Shown: positions 25,035-34,241, counted from the first letter of the stretch. The stretch: 64,000 bases of DNA from Sphingomonas faeni (GCF_023195535.1 NZ_JALPNF010000001.1:868001-932000), one strand, 5' to 3'. Numbers and translations are program-made. The notes: generated by a model not told the origin, from the letters alone.

Positions 25035-25898
25035 CTACAGCGCGCGTCCTGCTACCGCGCTGAGTTTCGCCACCAGCGACGGATCGCGCACATCGCGCGC
25101 GGTGATGATCGCGGTGTCGAGACACGTATCGATCGGTGAAGCCTCGCGCTCCATCGGCAGATTGCGCAATAGCGTCATCACCATCGCCCGGGCTTTCTCC
25201 GCGTTCGCGCCGAGTTGCGCGATCACCTGCGCGACGTCGACGCCCGCCTCGTCCTCGCGCCAGCAATCGTAATCCGTCACCATGCCGACCAGCGCGTAGG
25301 GCAGCTCCGCCTCGCGCGCGAGCTTCGCCTCGGGCATCGCGGTCATCCCGATCACGTCGCAGCCCCATTGGCGATAGAGAAGACTTTCCGCGCGCGTGGA
25401 GAATTGCGGCCCCTCCATCGCGAGATAGGTGCCGCGGTCGTCGACCTGAACGCCGGCTTCTCGCGCCGCTTGGGCCGCATAGCGCGACAGTCGGGCGCAT
25501 ACCGGATCGGCCATCGAGACATGCGCGACGAGGCCGGTGCCGAAGAAGCTCGACAGGCGGCCCTTGGTGCGATCGATGAACTGATCGACGATGGTGAAGC
25601 TGCCGGGCGGGCGTGCCTCGACCAGCGACCCAACCGACGACACCGCCAGGACGTCGGTCACCCCGAGCCGCTTCAGCCCGTCGATGTTTGCGCGCGCATT
25701 GAGGTCTGAGGGCGCAATGCGATGCCCTCGCCCGTGTCGTGGAAGGAATGCGACGTTCACGTGGCCGACGCGGCCGGTGAAAATCGCGTCGGAGGGCTCA
25801 CCCCAGGGCGTCTCCACCGTTTGCCAGCGACCGTCCTCGATCCCGTCGACCGCGTACAACCCCGAGCCGCCGATGATCCCGATCGTCCAGCCGGTCAT
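25035..25898 (-). CDS. mtnP: S-methyl-5'-thioadenosine phosphorylase
   Basis: A 287-residue cytoplasmic phosphorylase that cleaves methylthioadenosine to adenine and methylthioribose-1-phosphate in methionine salvage. Motifs: phosphate-binding GIIGGSGLY (residues 7-15), LPRHGRGHRIAPSDLN, EGPQFSTRAES and the purine-site TDYDCWRED. The family alternative is a purine nucleoside phosphorylase, but TDYDCW favours MTAP. Its start is 10 bp after the permease stop, suggesting one transcript. Confidence 0.93.
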   Translation of the reverse strand: MTGWTIGIIGGSGLYAVDGIEDGRWQTVETPWGEPSDAIFTGRVGHVNVAFLPRHGRGHRIAPSDLNARANIDGLKRLGVTDVLAVSSVGSLVEARPPGSFTIVDQFIDRTKGRLSSFFGTGLVAHVSMADPVCARLSRYAAQAAREAGVQVDDRGTYLAMEGPQFSTRAESLLYRQWGCDVIGMTAMPEAKLAREAELPYALVGMVTDYDCWREDEAGVDVAQVIAQLGANAEKARAMVMTLLRNLPMEREASPIDTCLDTAIITARDVRDPSLVAKLSAVAGRAL

Positions 25899-25908
25899 TC
25901 TGCGGCAC

Positions 25909-27300
25909 TCATTCCGCGAGCGCTCGCGGCCGGGCGTAGATGAAGTAGATCACCAGCCCGAGCAGGTTCCACAGACCGAAATACAGCTGCGTCTTCGAGG
26001 GCAGGCTGACGAACAGATACAGGCAGCCAAGGATACCGATCGCCCCGACCAGCGTCGCGGCCGGCGCACGGAACGTCCGGACCGCATCGGGCGCACGGCG
26101 GCGCATCACCAGCATGCACGCGCAGACCGCGACGAACGCGGCGAGCGTGCCGGCATTGGCGAGCGCGGCAATCTCGGCGAGCGGCAACAGGCCCGCGATC
26201 ACCGCGACGATCGCCGCCGTGATCCAGGTAATCCGCACCGGCGCGCCTCGCTTTGAAACCTTGGCGAGACTCAACGGGAGCAACCCGTCGCGCGCCATCG
26301 TGAAAAAGATCCGGCTCTGGCCGAACAGGAAGGCGAGCAGCACGGTCGGGAGCGCGATCACCGCGGAGGCACCGAGGAACGTCGCGAAGCCCGGGCGCCC
26401 GATCTCGCGCAGGATCAACGCGAGCGGCTCTGCGCTCGCCGCGAACCGGGTGTACGACAGCGCGCCGACCGCAGCCACCGCGACCAGAATGTAGATCGCG
26501 ATGCACGCGACCATCGACCCGACGATCCCGATCGCGAGGTCGCGGCCGGGGTTCTTGGTCTCCTCCGCCGCGGTCGAGATTGCGTCGAATCCGTAGAAGG
26601 CGAAGAAGATGATCGCCGCCGCCGCCATGACGCCGCGTTCGGCACCGTCGGGCTGGACCGCCTTGGGGAAGCCGTAGGGCATGAACGGATGCAGGTTGGC
26701 GCTATTGAAATACTTCAGCGCGATGAACACGAACACGGTCAGCGCGATCATCTTCACAGCCACCAGCACCGCGTTCAGCGTCGCACTCTCGCGCGTGCCG
26801 AACGACAGCACGCCAGCGACGACCGCGATGATGAAGATCGCCGGCACGTTTAGGATGCCGCCGAGTTCGGGGCTGAGCGTCAGCGCCTCGGGAAACCCGA
26901 ACGCACCGCGCAGCAACGGCGCCGCGTACCCCGACCAGCCGACCGCGACGGTCGACACGACGAGCGAATATTCGAGGATCAGCGACCAGCCGATCACCCA
27001 CGCGATCAGCTCGCCGAGCACCACATAGCTGTAGGTGTACGCACTGCCCGACGCCGGGATCATCGTCGCCATCTCGGCATAGGCGAGCGCCGCGCAGGCG
27101 CAGATCCCGCCGGCGATAACGAACGACAGGATCACGGCCGGCCCGGCGAGCCCTGCGCCAACGCCGATCAGCGTCAGAATACCGGTGCCGACGATCCCGC
27201 CGACGCCCATCGCGACGAGGTGCGGCCACGACAGGGTGCGCGCGAGCTGATGCTCGGGCGGCTGCTCGGTGACGATTTTTCGGCGAAACAGACTGGCCAC
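25909..27300 (-). CDS. APC-family amino-acid permease
   Basis: A 463-residue transporter with about 12 hydrophobic helices. The first-helix APC signature is VGGIVGTGILTLIG and the sixth-helix region FYGFDAISTAAEETKNPGRD is typical of the cationic amino-acid transporter subgroup. GTG at 27300 is chosen because AAAGGGGAT lies 5 bases upstream; an ATG at 27333 would bypass that site. It is probably cotranscribed with mtnP. Confidence 0.9.
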   Translation of the reverse strand: MASLFRRKIVTEQPPEHQLARTLSWPHLVAMGVGGIVGTGILTLIGVGAGLAGPAVILSFVIAGGICACAALAYAEMATMIPASGSAYTYSYVVLGELIAWVIGWSLILEYSLVVSTVAVGWSGYAAPLLRGAFGFPEALTLSPELGGILNVPAIFIIAVVAGVLSFGTRESATLNAVLVAVKMIALTVFVFIALKYFNSANLHPFMPYGFPKAVQPDGAERGVMAAAAIIFFAFYGFDAISTAAEETKNPGRDLAIGIVGSMVACIAIYILVAVAAVGALSYTRFAASAEPLALILREIGRPGFATFLGASAVIALPTVLLAFLFGQSRIFFTMARDGLLPLSLAKVSKRGAPVRITWITAAIVAVIAGLLPLAEIAALANAGTLAAFVAVCACMLVMRRRAPDAVRTFRAPAATLVGAIGILGCLYLFVSLPSKTQLYFGLWNLLGLVIYFIYARPRALAE

Positions 27301-27390
27301 GGATATCCCCTTTGTTGGCGCGGGGAGTGGCACAGGAGGGGCGCGGCGGGCAAGGCTAGCGGTCAGTTAGCGGGAACTGCCCCGTCCTCC

Positions 27391-27483
27391 GTCATGCCGG
27401 GCTCGTTCCGGCATCCACGGCTCCGCACATTCGAGAAATCTGAGTTCGCGGAACGGTGGCCCCCGGAACCAGTCCGGGGTGAC
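27391..27483. repeat. GTCATGCCGGGCTCGTTCCGG-type palindromic element
   Basis: An imperfect ~93-bp palindrome related to the element inside ccmH. It lies in the 290-bp gap between the permease and the iscA-type gene. Confidence 0.75.
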
Positions 27484-27517
27484 GGAGGGAGTGGAACGCC
27501 GTCACCCGCACCTCCTT

Positions 27518-27570
27518 GTTCTCCCGCGAAGGCGGGGGCCCATTCTGGGTCCCCGCCTTCGCGGGGACAC
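27518..27570. repeat. GTTCTCCCGCGAAGGCGGG-type short palindrome
   Basis: A 53-bp element with arms GTTCTCCCGCGAAGGCGGGG and CCCCGCCTTCGCGGGGACAC. Copies of the same family are at 39118-39171, 40909-40961 and 55543-55595. It lies 20 bp past the stop of the leftward iscA-type gene and may act as its terminator. Confidence 0.85.
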
Positions 27571-27590
27571 ACGCTATTTTAAAGCGATTC

Positions 27591-27944
27591 TTAAACGGTG
27601 AAGCTTTCCCCACACCCGCACGCACCCTTGGCGTTCGGGTTCTGGAACACGAAGCCGGCGGTGAAGTCGTCCTCAACCCAATCCATCGTCGAGCCGATCA
27701 GATACAGGATCGACCCGCCATCAACGAACAGGATGCCGCCGGGCGTCTCGATTCGCTCGTCGAACGGCTTGGCCTCGCTCACGTAATCCACCGAATACGC
27801 CAGCCCCGAACACCCCCGCTTGGGCGTCGACAGCTTCACCCCGATAGCGTCCGCTGGCGCGCGCGCCATCAGATCCGCGATCCGCGCGTGGGCCGTCGCC
27901 GTAAGGTTCAGCGCCGCCGGCCGTGCTCGCAATGTCGTCGCCAT
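27591..27944 (-). CDS. A-type iron-sulfur carrier (SufA/IscA/ErpA family)
   Basis: A 117-residue cluster carrier with the three conserved cysteines: one in KRGCSGLAYSVDY and two in ACGCGESF at the C-terminus. ATG at 27944 is preceded by GGGAAGGAAGAAGAG. The in-frame sequence further upstream is a palindromic element and is taken as non-coding here. It is the last gene of the SUF block, 135 bp after the DUF59 gene. Confidence 0.93.
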   Translation of the reverse strand: MATTLRARPAALNLTATAHARIADLMARAPADAIGVKLSTPKRGCSGLAYSVDYVSEAKPFDERIETPGGILFVDGGSILYLIGSTMDWVEDDFTAGFVFQNPNAKGACGCGESFTV

Positions 27945-27956
27945 CTCTTCTTCCTT

Positions 27957-28072
27957 CCCCCCCTCCCGCGAGCGGGAGGGGCCGGGGGTGGGCTCCCGGC
28001 CAGCCATTCGAACCGTAATCAACGACGTGAGCGCGAGCCCACCCCCTACCCCTCCCGCATGCGGGAGGGGAA
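27957..28072. repeat. CTCCCGC-GCGGGAG palindromic element upstream of the A-type carrier
   Basis: A 116-bp element with terminal hairpins CCCTCCCGCGAGCGGGAGGG and CCCTCCCGCATGCGGGAGGG. It fills the spacer between the DUF59 gene and the A-type carrier. In the minus-strand frame continuous with the carrier it is open and encodes PLPHAGGVGGGLAL...PSRSREGG, closely resembling the segment built into GspE. Confidence 0.85.
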
Positions 28073-28079
28073 GCATAAG

Positions 28080-28541
28080 TCAGAGCATGCCCAGCTCTAG
28101 CTTCGCCTCATCCGACATCTTCTGCGGATCCCAAGGCGGATCCCAGACCAGGTTCACTTCCGCGAACCCGACCCCCGGCACCGACCCGACCCGCATCTCG
28201 ACCTCCGCCGGCATCGACTCCGCGACCGGACAGTTCGGCGTGGTCAGCGTCATCGCCACCACCGCATGCCCGTCCTCAGTCACCTCGACGCCGTAGATCA
28301 GCCCCAGATCGTAGATGTTCACCGGGATCTCGGGATCGTAGATCTCCTTCAACGCATCGATGATCGCATCGTACACCGCGCCGCCGGGCTCGCCGGGCGA
28401 GTCCACCTGCGGCTTCTGCGCCAGGAAACCGGCAAGATAATCCCGCTTCCGCTCCGCGTCGGAGTCCGTCTCCATGACGACCCGCGCCTTGAGCGGCGAT
28501 GCGACCGCATCCACTTCCTCGATCTCGAACCGATCGCTCAT
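28080..28541 (-). CDS. SUF-system assembly protein, DUF59/MIP18 (SufT-like)
   Basis: A 153-residue protein. An acidic N-terminal tail is followed by a DUF59 domain: AIIDALKEIYDPEIPVNIYD, the conserved Cys in TTPNCPVAESMP, and the ending VWDPPWDPQKMSDEAKLELG. It aids Fe-S cluster delivery in SUF operons. The ATG at 28541 overlaps the sufS stop. Confidence 0.92.
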   Translation of the reverse strand: MSDRFEIEEVDAVASPLKARVVMETDSDAERKRDYLAGFLAQKPQVDSPGEPGGAVYDAIIDALKEIYDPEIPVNIYDLGLIYGVEVTEDGHAVVAMTLTTPNCPVAESMPAEVEMRVGSVPGVGFAEVNLVWDPPWDPQKMSDEAKLELGML

Positions 28542-29878
28542 CCAAAAATCCTTGTTACTCGCTCGATACCGCGCACCAGCGCCGCGACGTCCGCCGGCCC
28601 GTTATACACGCCGAAGCTCGCGCGGGCCGTCGCTTCTACGCCCAGCGCCTCCATAAGCGGCTGCGCGCAGTGATGCCCGGCGCGGATCGCGACGCGCTCC
28701 TCGTCCAATATGGTGCCGATATCGTGCGGATGAACCCCCTCGATCGTGAAGCTCACGATCCCCGCCGAGTCCGCCGGGCCGTAGAGGCGCACCGAATTGA
28801 TCCCCGACAACGCCTCGCGTGTCGCGGTCACCAGCGCCGTCTCGTGCGCGTGGATCGCGTCGAGCCCGATGCTCTCGACATAGTCGATCGCGGCATGCAG
28901 CCCGAGCGCACCGACGATATGCGGCGTCCCCGCCTCGAACCGCCCCGGCGGCGGCGCATAGGTGGTCCTGGCGAACGACACCTTGTCGATCATCGACCCG
29001 CCACCCTGATACGGCGGCATCGCGTCGAGCAGTTCAGGCTTCGCCCACAGCACGCCGATCCCGGTCGGCCCGTACAGCTTGTGCCCGGACAACACGTAGA
29101 AATCGCACCCGATCGCCTTCACGTCGACCGCGATCCGCGGCACCGACTGGCAGCCGTCGAGCAGGATCTTCGCGCCAACCGAATGCGCGATCTCGGTCGC
29201 GCGCTTCGCATCGAGCACAGACCCGAGCACGTTCGAGACATGCCCGAGCGCGACCAGCTTGTGCGCCGGCGTGATCATCCGCTCCATCGCGTCGAGATCG
29301 ATACGGTGATCGGGGGTGAGCGGAATGACGTCGATCGCCGCGCCCACACGTTCGGCGACCATCTGCCAAGGCACGATGTTGGAGTGATGCTCGAGCAAAG
29401 ACAGCAGGATGCGGTCACCTGCCTTCAACTGCTCGCCGGCCCAGCATTGGGCGACGAGGTTGATGCCCTCCGTCGCGCCGCGAACGAACACGACCTCGTC
29501 GGGCGACCCCGCGCCGATGAACCGCGCGACGGCCTTCCGCGCCGCCTCGTAAGCAACCGTCATATCGGCCGAACGCTGGTAAACCCCCCGGTGCACGGTC
29601 GCATAGGTTTCGCCATACGCACGCGTGATCGCATCGACCACGACCTGCGGCTTCTGCGCGGTGGCGGCTGTGTCGAGATAGGCCCAGCCCTCTGGGATCG
29701 CGGGGAAGTCCGACAGCCGGTCGAGCGCATCCTCCCCGGCACGAGGAGGGGGACCGCGACGCGAAGCGGCGGGGTGGAGGGGGGCTTCCACAGACGCTAC
29801 GCCTCGTGGAGCCCCCCCTCCACCAGCCACGCTGGTCCCCCTCCCCGTGCCGGGGAGGATTTCTGTCCCGTCATTCAC
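28538..29878 (-). CDS. sufS: Cysteine desulfurase SufS with a 44-residue repeat-encoded insertion
   Basis: PLP enzyme that supplies sulfur for Fe-S clusters. The Schiff-base Lys is K267 (YVLSGHKLYGP), the catalytic Cys is C404 (RAGHHCAQP), and the PLP-site HHSNIVPW is present. GTG at 29878 overlaps the sufD stop (GTGA), the coupling used throughout this operon. Residues 7-50 come from a 132-bp palindromic element (29729-29860). The normal SufS N-terminus (LDRLSDFPAIPEGWAYLDTA) resumes at residue 52, with no ATG/GTG/TTG in between. At 446 residues it is ~40 longer than usual. Confidence 0.95.
   Translation of the reverse strand: MNDGTEILPGTGRGTSVAGGGGAPRGVASVEAPLHPAASRRGPPPRAGEDALDRLSDFPAIPEGWAYLDTAATAQKPQVVVDAITRAYGETYATVHRGVYQRSADMTVAYEAARKAVARFIGAGSPDEVVFVRGATEGINLVAQCWAGEQLKAGDRILLSLLEHHSNIVPWQMVAERVGAAIDVIPLTPDHRIDLDAMERMITPAHKLVALGHVSNVLGSVLDAKRATEIAHSVGAKILLDGCQSVPRIAVDVKAIGCDFYVLSGHKLYGPTGIGVLWAKPELLDAMPPYQGGGSMIDKVSFARTTYAPPPGRFEAGTPHIVGALGLHAAIDYVESIGLDAIHAHETALVTATREALSGINSVRLYGPADSAGIVSFTIEGVHPHDIGTILDEERVAIRAGHHCAQPLMEALGVEATARASFGVYNGPADVAALVRGIERVTRIFG
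29729..29860. repeat. 132-bp palindromic element inside sufS
   Basis: Inverted arms ATCCTCCCCGGCACGAGGAG (left) and CTCCCCGTGCCGGGGAGGAT (right), with inner arms GGGGTGGAGGGGGGCTTCCA and GTGGAGCCCCCCCTCCACC. Exactly 44 codons, in frame at codons 7-50. It is nearly identical to, and in the same orientation as, the copy in sufD. Confidence 0.95.
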
Positions 29879-31094
29879 AGCGCCCGCTCCAGCCACGCAT
29901 CCGCATCCGCCACGAAAGCCTCCCGCACCGCCTCGTCCGCGATCTGCACGAACGCATCCCCCACGAACGCGCGCGTGAGCAGCGCTTGCGCCTTGGCATG
30001 CGGGATGCCACGGCTCTGCATGTAGAACAGCGCGCGCTGGTCGAGTTCGCCGACCGTCGCGCCATGCGCGCACTTCACGTCGTCCGCGAAGATCTCCAGC
30101 TCGGGCTTCAGGTTGACCGTCGCGGTCCGCTGCAACAGCAACCCGCGGAGCGACTGCACGCCGTCGGTCTTCTGCGCATCGCGCGCCACCTCGACCCGCG
30201 CCGCAAGACTGGCGGTCGACTTGTCCGCCGCGACCGCACGCCAGATCTGCTTGCTCTGCCCGTTCAGCGCGGCATGCCGCACCGACACCGCACATTCCTG
30301 CCGCTGGTCGTTCCGCGTCAGCAACGCGCCACCATATTCTGCAAACGCATCGTCACCCGAGACGATGATCGACCCCTCGATCCGCGTGCCCGCATCGCCC
30401 GCGCCGAGCACCGTCGCGATCAGGCTGGCACCCGCATGGATGTCCACCTCGTCGCGCAACGACACGAAGCCATCGCCCTGCAACAACCGCACCGCCCGCG
30501 TCAGCTTGGCGCCCTTGCCGAGCGTCATCCGCGTCGACCGGTTCGACCAGCCGGCGCCGGCATAGGTCTCGACCACCGACGCGCTCGCACCGTCGGCAAG
30601 CAGAAGCTCGGCCGGAAGCTGGTTCTCGCCGCCGGTCGCGATGTGAACGATCTGGAGAAGCTCCGCCGCAGCGTTCGCCTCAACCCGGATCGACCAGCCG
30701 GTCCCGGTCGTACGGCGACCAAGCACATGCGCGCCGCCATCGACGTGCGCGATCGCAACGTGCCGCAAATCGCTCCGAGCCTCGTCGAGCACCCCATCGA
30801 CGAACACCGCCCGCGCACCCGGCAAGTCCAAAAACCACTCGCCAGCATCTGACGCAACGCCGCGTGGCAGTTCAGCCGCCGCCACAATCGCCGCCGGATC
30901 ACCCCAGCGCCAGGATTCCTCACGCGTCGAGGGAAGTTCGGCCTTCAAATCCTCCCCGGCACGGGGAGGGGGACCGCGACGCGTAGCGGCGGGGTGGAGG
31001 GGGGCTTCCACGGACGCTACGTCCAGTGGAGAACCCCCTCCACCAGCTTCGCTGGTCCCCCTCCCCGTACCGGAGAGGATTTGCGACAGAACGC

Positions 31095-31098
<4 letters not shown>
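29875..31098 (-). CDS. sufD: SUF scaffold subunit SufD with a 44-residue repeat-encoded insertion
   Basis: A 407-residue SufBC2D scaffold subunit with the beta-helix core (SASVVETYAGAGWSNR, HAGASLIATVLGAGDAG, then CAHGATVGELDQRALFYMQS with the functional Cys/His region). ATG at 31098 overlaps the sufC stop (ATGA). After MSVLSQ, residues 7-50 are encoded by a 132-bp palindrome; the family N-terminus (ELPSTREESWRWGDP) follows. A TTG at 30948-30946 right after the element, with GGGGAGG 2 bases upstream, is a possible secondary start that would bypass the insert. Confidence 0.93.
30949..31080. repeat. 132-bp palindromic element inside sufD
   Basis: Arms ATCCTCCCCGGCACGGGGAG and CTCCCCGTACCGGAGAGGAT. 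Codons 7-50 of sufD, read as ILSGTGRGTSEAGGGG through RRGPPPRAGED. It forms a same-orientation pair with the sufS copy 1.2 kb away, flanking most of sufD. Confidence 0.95.
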
Positions 31099-31838
<740 letters not shown>

Positions 31839-31845
31839 CATCTTC

Positions 31846-32091
31846 TCAGATTTCAAGATTCATAAGGATGGTTACGCTGGCGACCCAGCCAATAGTGCCG
31901 CCAACGAGTGCATGGACGGACCAAGCGCCGTTGCGGTTTACCATGAAAGAGATTGCGCCAACTGCGATGGTCAACAGAACAGCCAAGGGAGCAGCAAACC
32001 AGAAATCCCGATCAAACACGCCTGCCAACACTGCCCCAATGATGGGCAGTGCAGAAACAAGCAGCGGCGACCGGGAGTGGGCTGCGATCAC
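31846..32091 (-). CDS. Unrecognised 81-residue membrane protein within the suf operon
   Basis: Start GTG at 32091 overlaps the sufB stop (GTGA), and sufC follows 7 bp after its stop, so it is embedded in the operon. Three hydrophobic segments are visible: residues ~9-25 ([17 protein letters not shown]), ~31-50 ([20 protein letters not shown]) and ~58-78. There is no cysteine and no family motif that I recognise. Base composition is visibly less GC-rich than its neighbours. SUF operons normally have sufB directly followed by sufC. Confidence 0.75.
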   Translation of the reverse strand: MIAAHSRSPLLVSALPIIGAVLAGVFDRDFWFAAPLAVLLTIAVGAISFMVNRNGAWSVHALVGGTIGWVASVTILMNLEI

Positions 32092-33581
32092 CCCACACTC
32101 CCCTCAAGGCTGATCCCCAGCAGCTTCTGCGCTTCGACTGCGAACTCCATGGGCAGTTGCTGCAGCACCTCGCGCGCGAAACCATTCACGATCAGCGCGA
32201 CCGCCGCCTCCGCATCCAGCCCGCGCGACATCGCGTAGAACAGCTGGTCCTCGGAGATCTTCGACGTGGTCGCCTCATGCTCGATCTGCGCGGACGGGTT
32301 GCGGACCTCGATATACGGCACGGTATGCGCGCCGCACTGGTCGCCAAGCAGCAGGCTGTCGCACTGGGTGAAGTTCCGCACACCCTCTGCGGTCGGCGCG
32401 ACACGCACCAGCCCGCGATACGTGTTGTCCGAGCGCCCGGCCGAAATCCCCTTCGACACGATCGTGGATCGCGTGTTCTTGCCGAGGTGGATCATCTTCG
32501 TGCCGGTATCGGCCTGCTGGCGGTTGTTCGTCACCGCGACCGAATAGAACTCGCCGACCGAGCCATCGCCGAGCAGCACGCACGAGGGATACTTCCACGT
32601 GATCGCACTGCCGGTCTCGACCTGAGTCCAGCTGACCTTCGAGTTCTTGCCCTGGCACAATGCGCGCTTGGTGACGAAGTTGTAGATCCCGCCAACGCCG
32701 TTCTCGTCGCCCGGATACCAGTTCTGCACGGTCGAATATTTGATCTCGGCGTCGTCGAGCACAACCAGTTCGACCACCGCCGCGTGCAACTGGTTCTCGT
32801 CGCGCATCGGCGCGGTGCAGCCTTCGAGATACGAGACGTACGACCCCTTGTCCGCCACGATCAGCGTGCGCTCGAACTGCCCGGTATTCTCGGCGTTGAT
32901 CCGGAAGTACGTCGACAGCTCCATCGGGCAGCGCACGCCCTCCGGGATGTAGACGAACGTGCCATCGGAGAAGACCGCCGAGTTCAGCGTCGCGAAGTAA
33001 TTGTCGCGCTGCGGCACGACCTTGCCGAGCCACTTCCGGACGAGCTCGGGATATTCCTTGATCGCCTCGGAGATCGAGCGGAAGATCACGCCCGCGGCCT
33101 CGAGCTCCTTGCGGAACGTGGTCGCAACCGACACGCTGTCGAACACCGCATCCACCGCGACGCGACGCTTCGGGTTGCCGTCCGCGTCGAGCGGATCCTC
33201 GACCACGCCCGCCAGCATCTTCTGCTCGCCGATCGGAATGCCAAGCTTCTCATAGACGCGCAGGATCTCGGGATCGACCTCGTCGAGCGACCCGAGCTTC
33301 GGCTTCGCCTTGGGCTCCGCGTAATAATACGCGTCCTGGTAATCGATCGGCGGCACGTTGAGCTTCGACCAGTCGGGCGCTTCCATCGTCTGCCACAAGG
33401 CGAACGCCTTCAGCCGCCAGTCGAGCATCCACTGCGGCTCGCCCTTCTTGGCGGAAATGAAGCGCACCGTGTCTTCCGACAGACCCTTCGGCGCGAATTC
33501 CTGTTCGATGTCCGAGGAGAAGCCCCACTCATACGTCTTGTTCGCGGCGGCATACGCCTCTGCGTTCCGGGTAGCCATCAT
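32088..33581 (-). CDS. sufB: SUF scaffold subunit SufB
   Basis: A 497-residue core scaffold on which Fe-S clusters form, with SufC and SufD. Family blocks include [60 protein letters not shown] and the C-terminal [21 protein letters not shown]. Adjacent ATGs at 33581 and 33578 follow GGCGGAG; 33581 has the better spacing. The stop overlaps the small membrane-protein GTG. Confidence 0.97.
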   Translation of the reverse strand: MMATRNAEAYAAANKTYEWGFSSDIEQEFAPKGLSEDTVRFISAKKGEPQWMLDWRLKAFALWQTMEAPDWSKLNVPPIDYQDAYYYAEPKAKPKLGSLDEVDPEILRVYEKLGIPIGEQKMLAGVVEDPLDADGNPKRRVAVDAVFDSVSVATTFRKELEAAGVIFRSISEAIKEYPELVRKWLGKVVPQRDNYFATLNSAVFSDGTFVYIPEGVRCPMELSTYFRINAENTGQFERTLIVADKGSYVSYLEGCTAPMRDENQLHAAVVELVVLDDAEIKYSTVQNWYPGDENGVGGIYNFVTKRALCQGKNSKVSWTQVETGSAITWKYPSCVLLGDGSVGEFYSVAVTNNRQQADTGTKMIHLGKNTRSTIVSKGISAGRSDNTYRGLVRVAPTAEGVRNFTQCDSLLLGDQCGAHTVPYIEVRNPSAQIEHEATTSKISEDQLFYAMSRGLDAEAAVALIVNGFAREVLQQLPMEFAVEAQKLLGISLEGSVG

Positions 33582-33618
33582 TCCATCTCCGCCGCAACGC
33601 GGCTCTCAAAAAACTCGG

Positions 33619-33674
33619 CGATCTCTGCGCCTCTGCGCGAACAAGAAATTTTGCGCGCAGAGGCGCAGAGATCG
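33619..33674. repeat. Perfect 21-bp inverted repeat between the Rrf2 gene and sufB
   Basis: The arm from 33619 to 33639 (CGATCTCTGCGCCTCTGCGC plus G) and its exact complement 33654-33674, separated by 14 A/T-rich bases. It lies in the 121-bp leader between the Rrf2 stop and the sufB start, where it could act as an RNA hairpin (partial terminator or processing site). It resembles no other repeat in the window. Confidence 0.85.
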
Positions 33675-33702
33675 CTGAGGAAGGGGTAAGGCGCTACGCG
33701 CG

Positions 33703-34131
33703 TCATGCGGGCACCTGCGAAAGGGGGGCTTGCGAAAGACTAGCGAGCGACACGCCGGCGAGCGCTCCGCGGACCGCCCCATTGACCGCGTTCCAGTGCG
33801 GTTTCACGCGACAGCTCTGGTCGATACAGCAATCCTGCGAGGCGCCGTCGACGCACGCAGTCAGCGCGATCGGGCCTTCGACCGCCTCGATGATGTCTGC
33901 GAGCGAGATCATCGCGGGCGGTCGCGACAGGCGAAAGCCGCCGCCGGTACCGCGCGTGCTCTCGATCAGCCCCGCGGCCGACAGCCGGCTCACCAGCTTC
34001 TGCACGGTCGGCAACGGCACGCCGGTCTCCTCGCTTAGCAGCGTCGCGTTCAGCCGAGCGATACCGCCGCAATGACGCGCCGCGGCGCTCATCATCACGA
34101 CCGCATAGTCGGCTAGGCTGGAGAGACGCAT
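33703..34131 (-). CDS. Rrf2-family Fe-S-responsive regulator of the SUF operon
   Basis: A 142-residue DNA-binding protein. A winged helix (residues ~1-70, MRLSSLADYAVVMMSAAA, TVQKLVSRLSAAGLI) is followed by the cluster-binding region with C93, C101, C102 and C107 (ACVDGASQDCCIDQSC). The gene heads the suf operon on the same strand and probably represses it when clusters are plentiful, as SufR/IscR-type members do. Confidence 0.93.
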   Translation of the reverse strand: MRLSSLADYAVVMMSAAARHCGGIARLNATLLSEETGVPLPTVQKLVSRLSAAGLIESTRGTGGGFRLSRPPAMISLADIIEAVEGPIALTACVDGASQDCCIDQSCRVKPHWNAVNGAVRGALAGVSLASLSQAPLSQVPA

Positions 34132-34145
34132 AGTGGCTTAGAGTC

Positions 34146-34170
34146 CAATCGGACCGATATGATCCGATTG
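34146..34170 (-). promoter_or_regulatory. Candidate operator upstream of the Rrf2-suf operon
   Basis: Perfect 8-bp inverted arms CAATCGGA (34146-34153) and TCCGATTG (34163-34170) with a 9-bp centre CCGATATGA, located 15-39 bp before the Rrf2 start. Size and symmetry suit a dimeric winged-helix regulator, so autoregulation is plausible; this is inferred from position only. Confidence 0.45.
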
Positions 34171-34241
34171 ATCAAATGGGCTTTGTGCAGTGCATCGTCA
34201 ACCCGGCGGGCGGTGCTAACGACTCGCAACTGAATCGCGTC

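Noticed and set aside
27945-28076. N-terminal extension of the A-type carrier through the palindrome
   Set aside because: A strong ribosome site GGGAAGGAAGAAGAG sits just before ATG 27944 and the carrier family starts there, so the upstream open frame is treated as non-coding.
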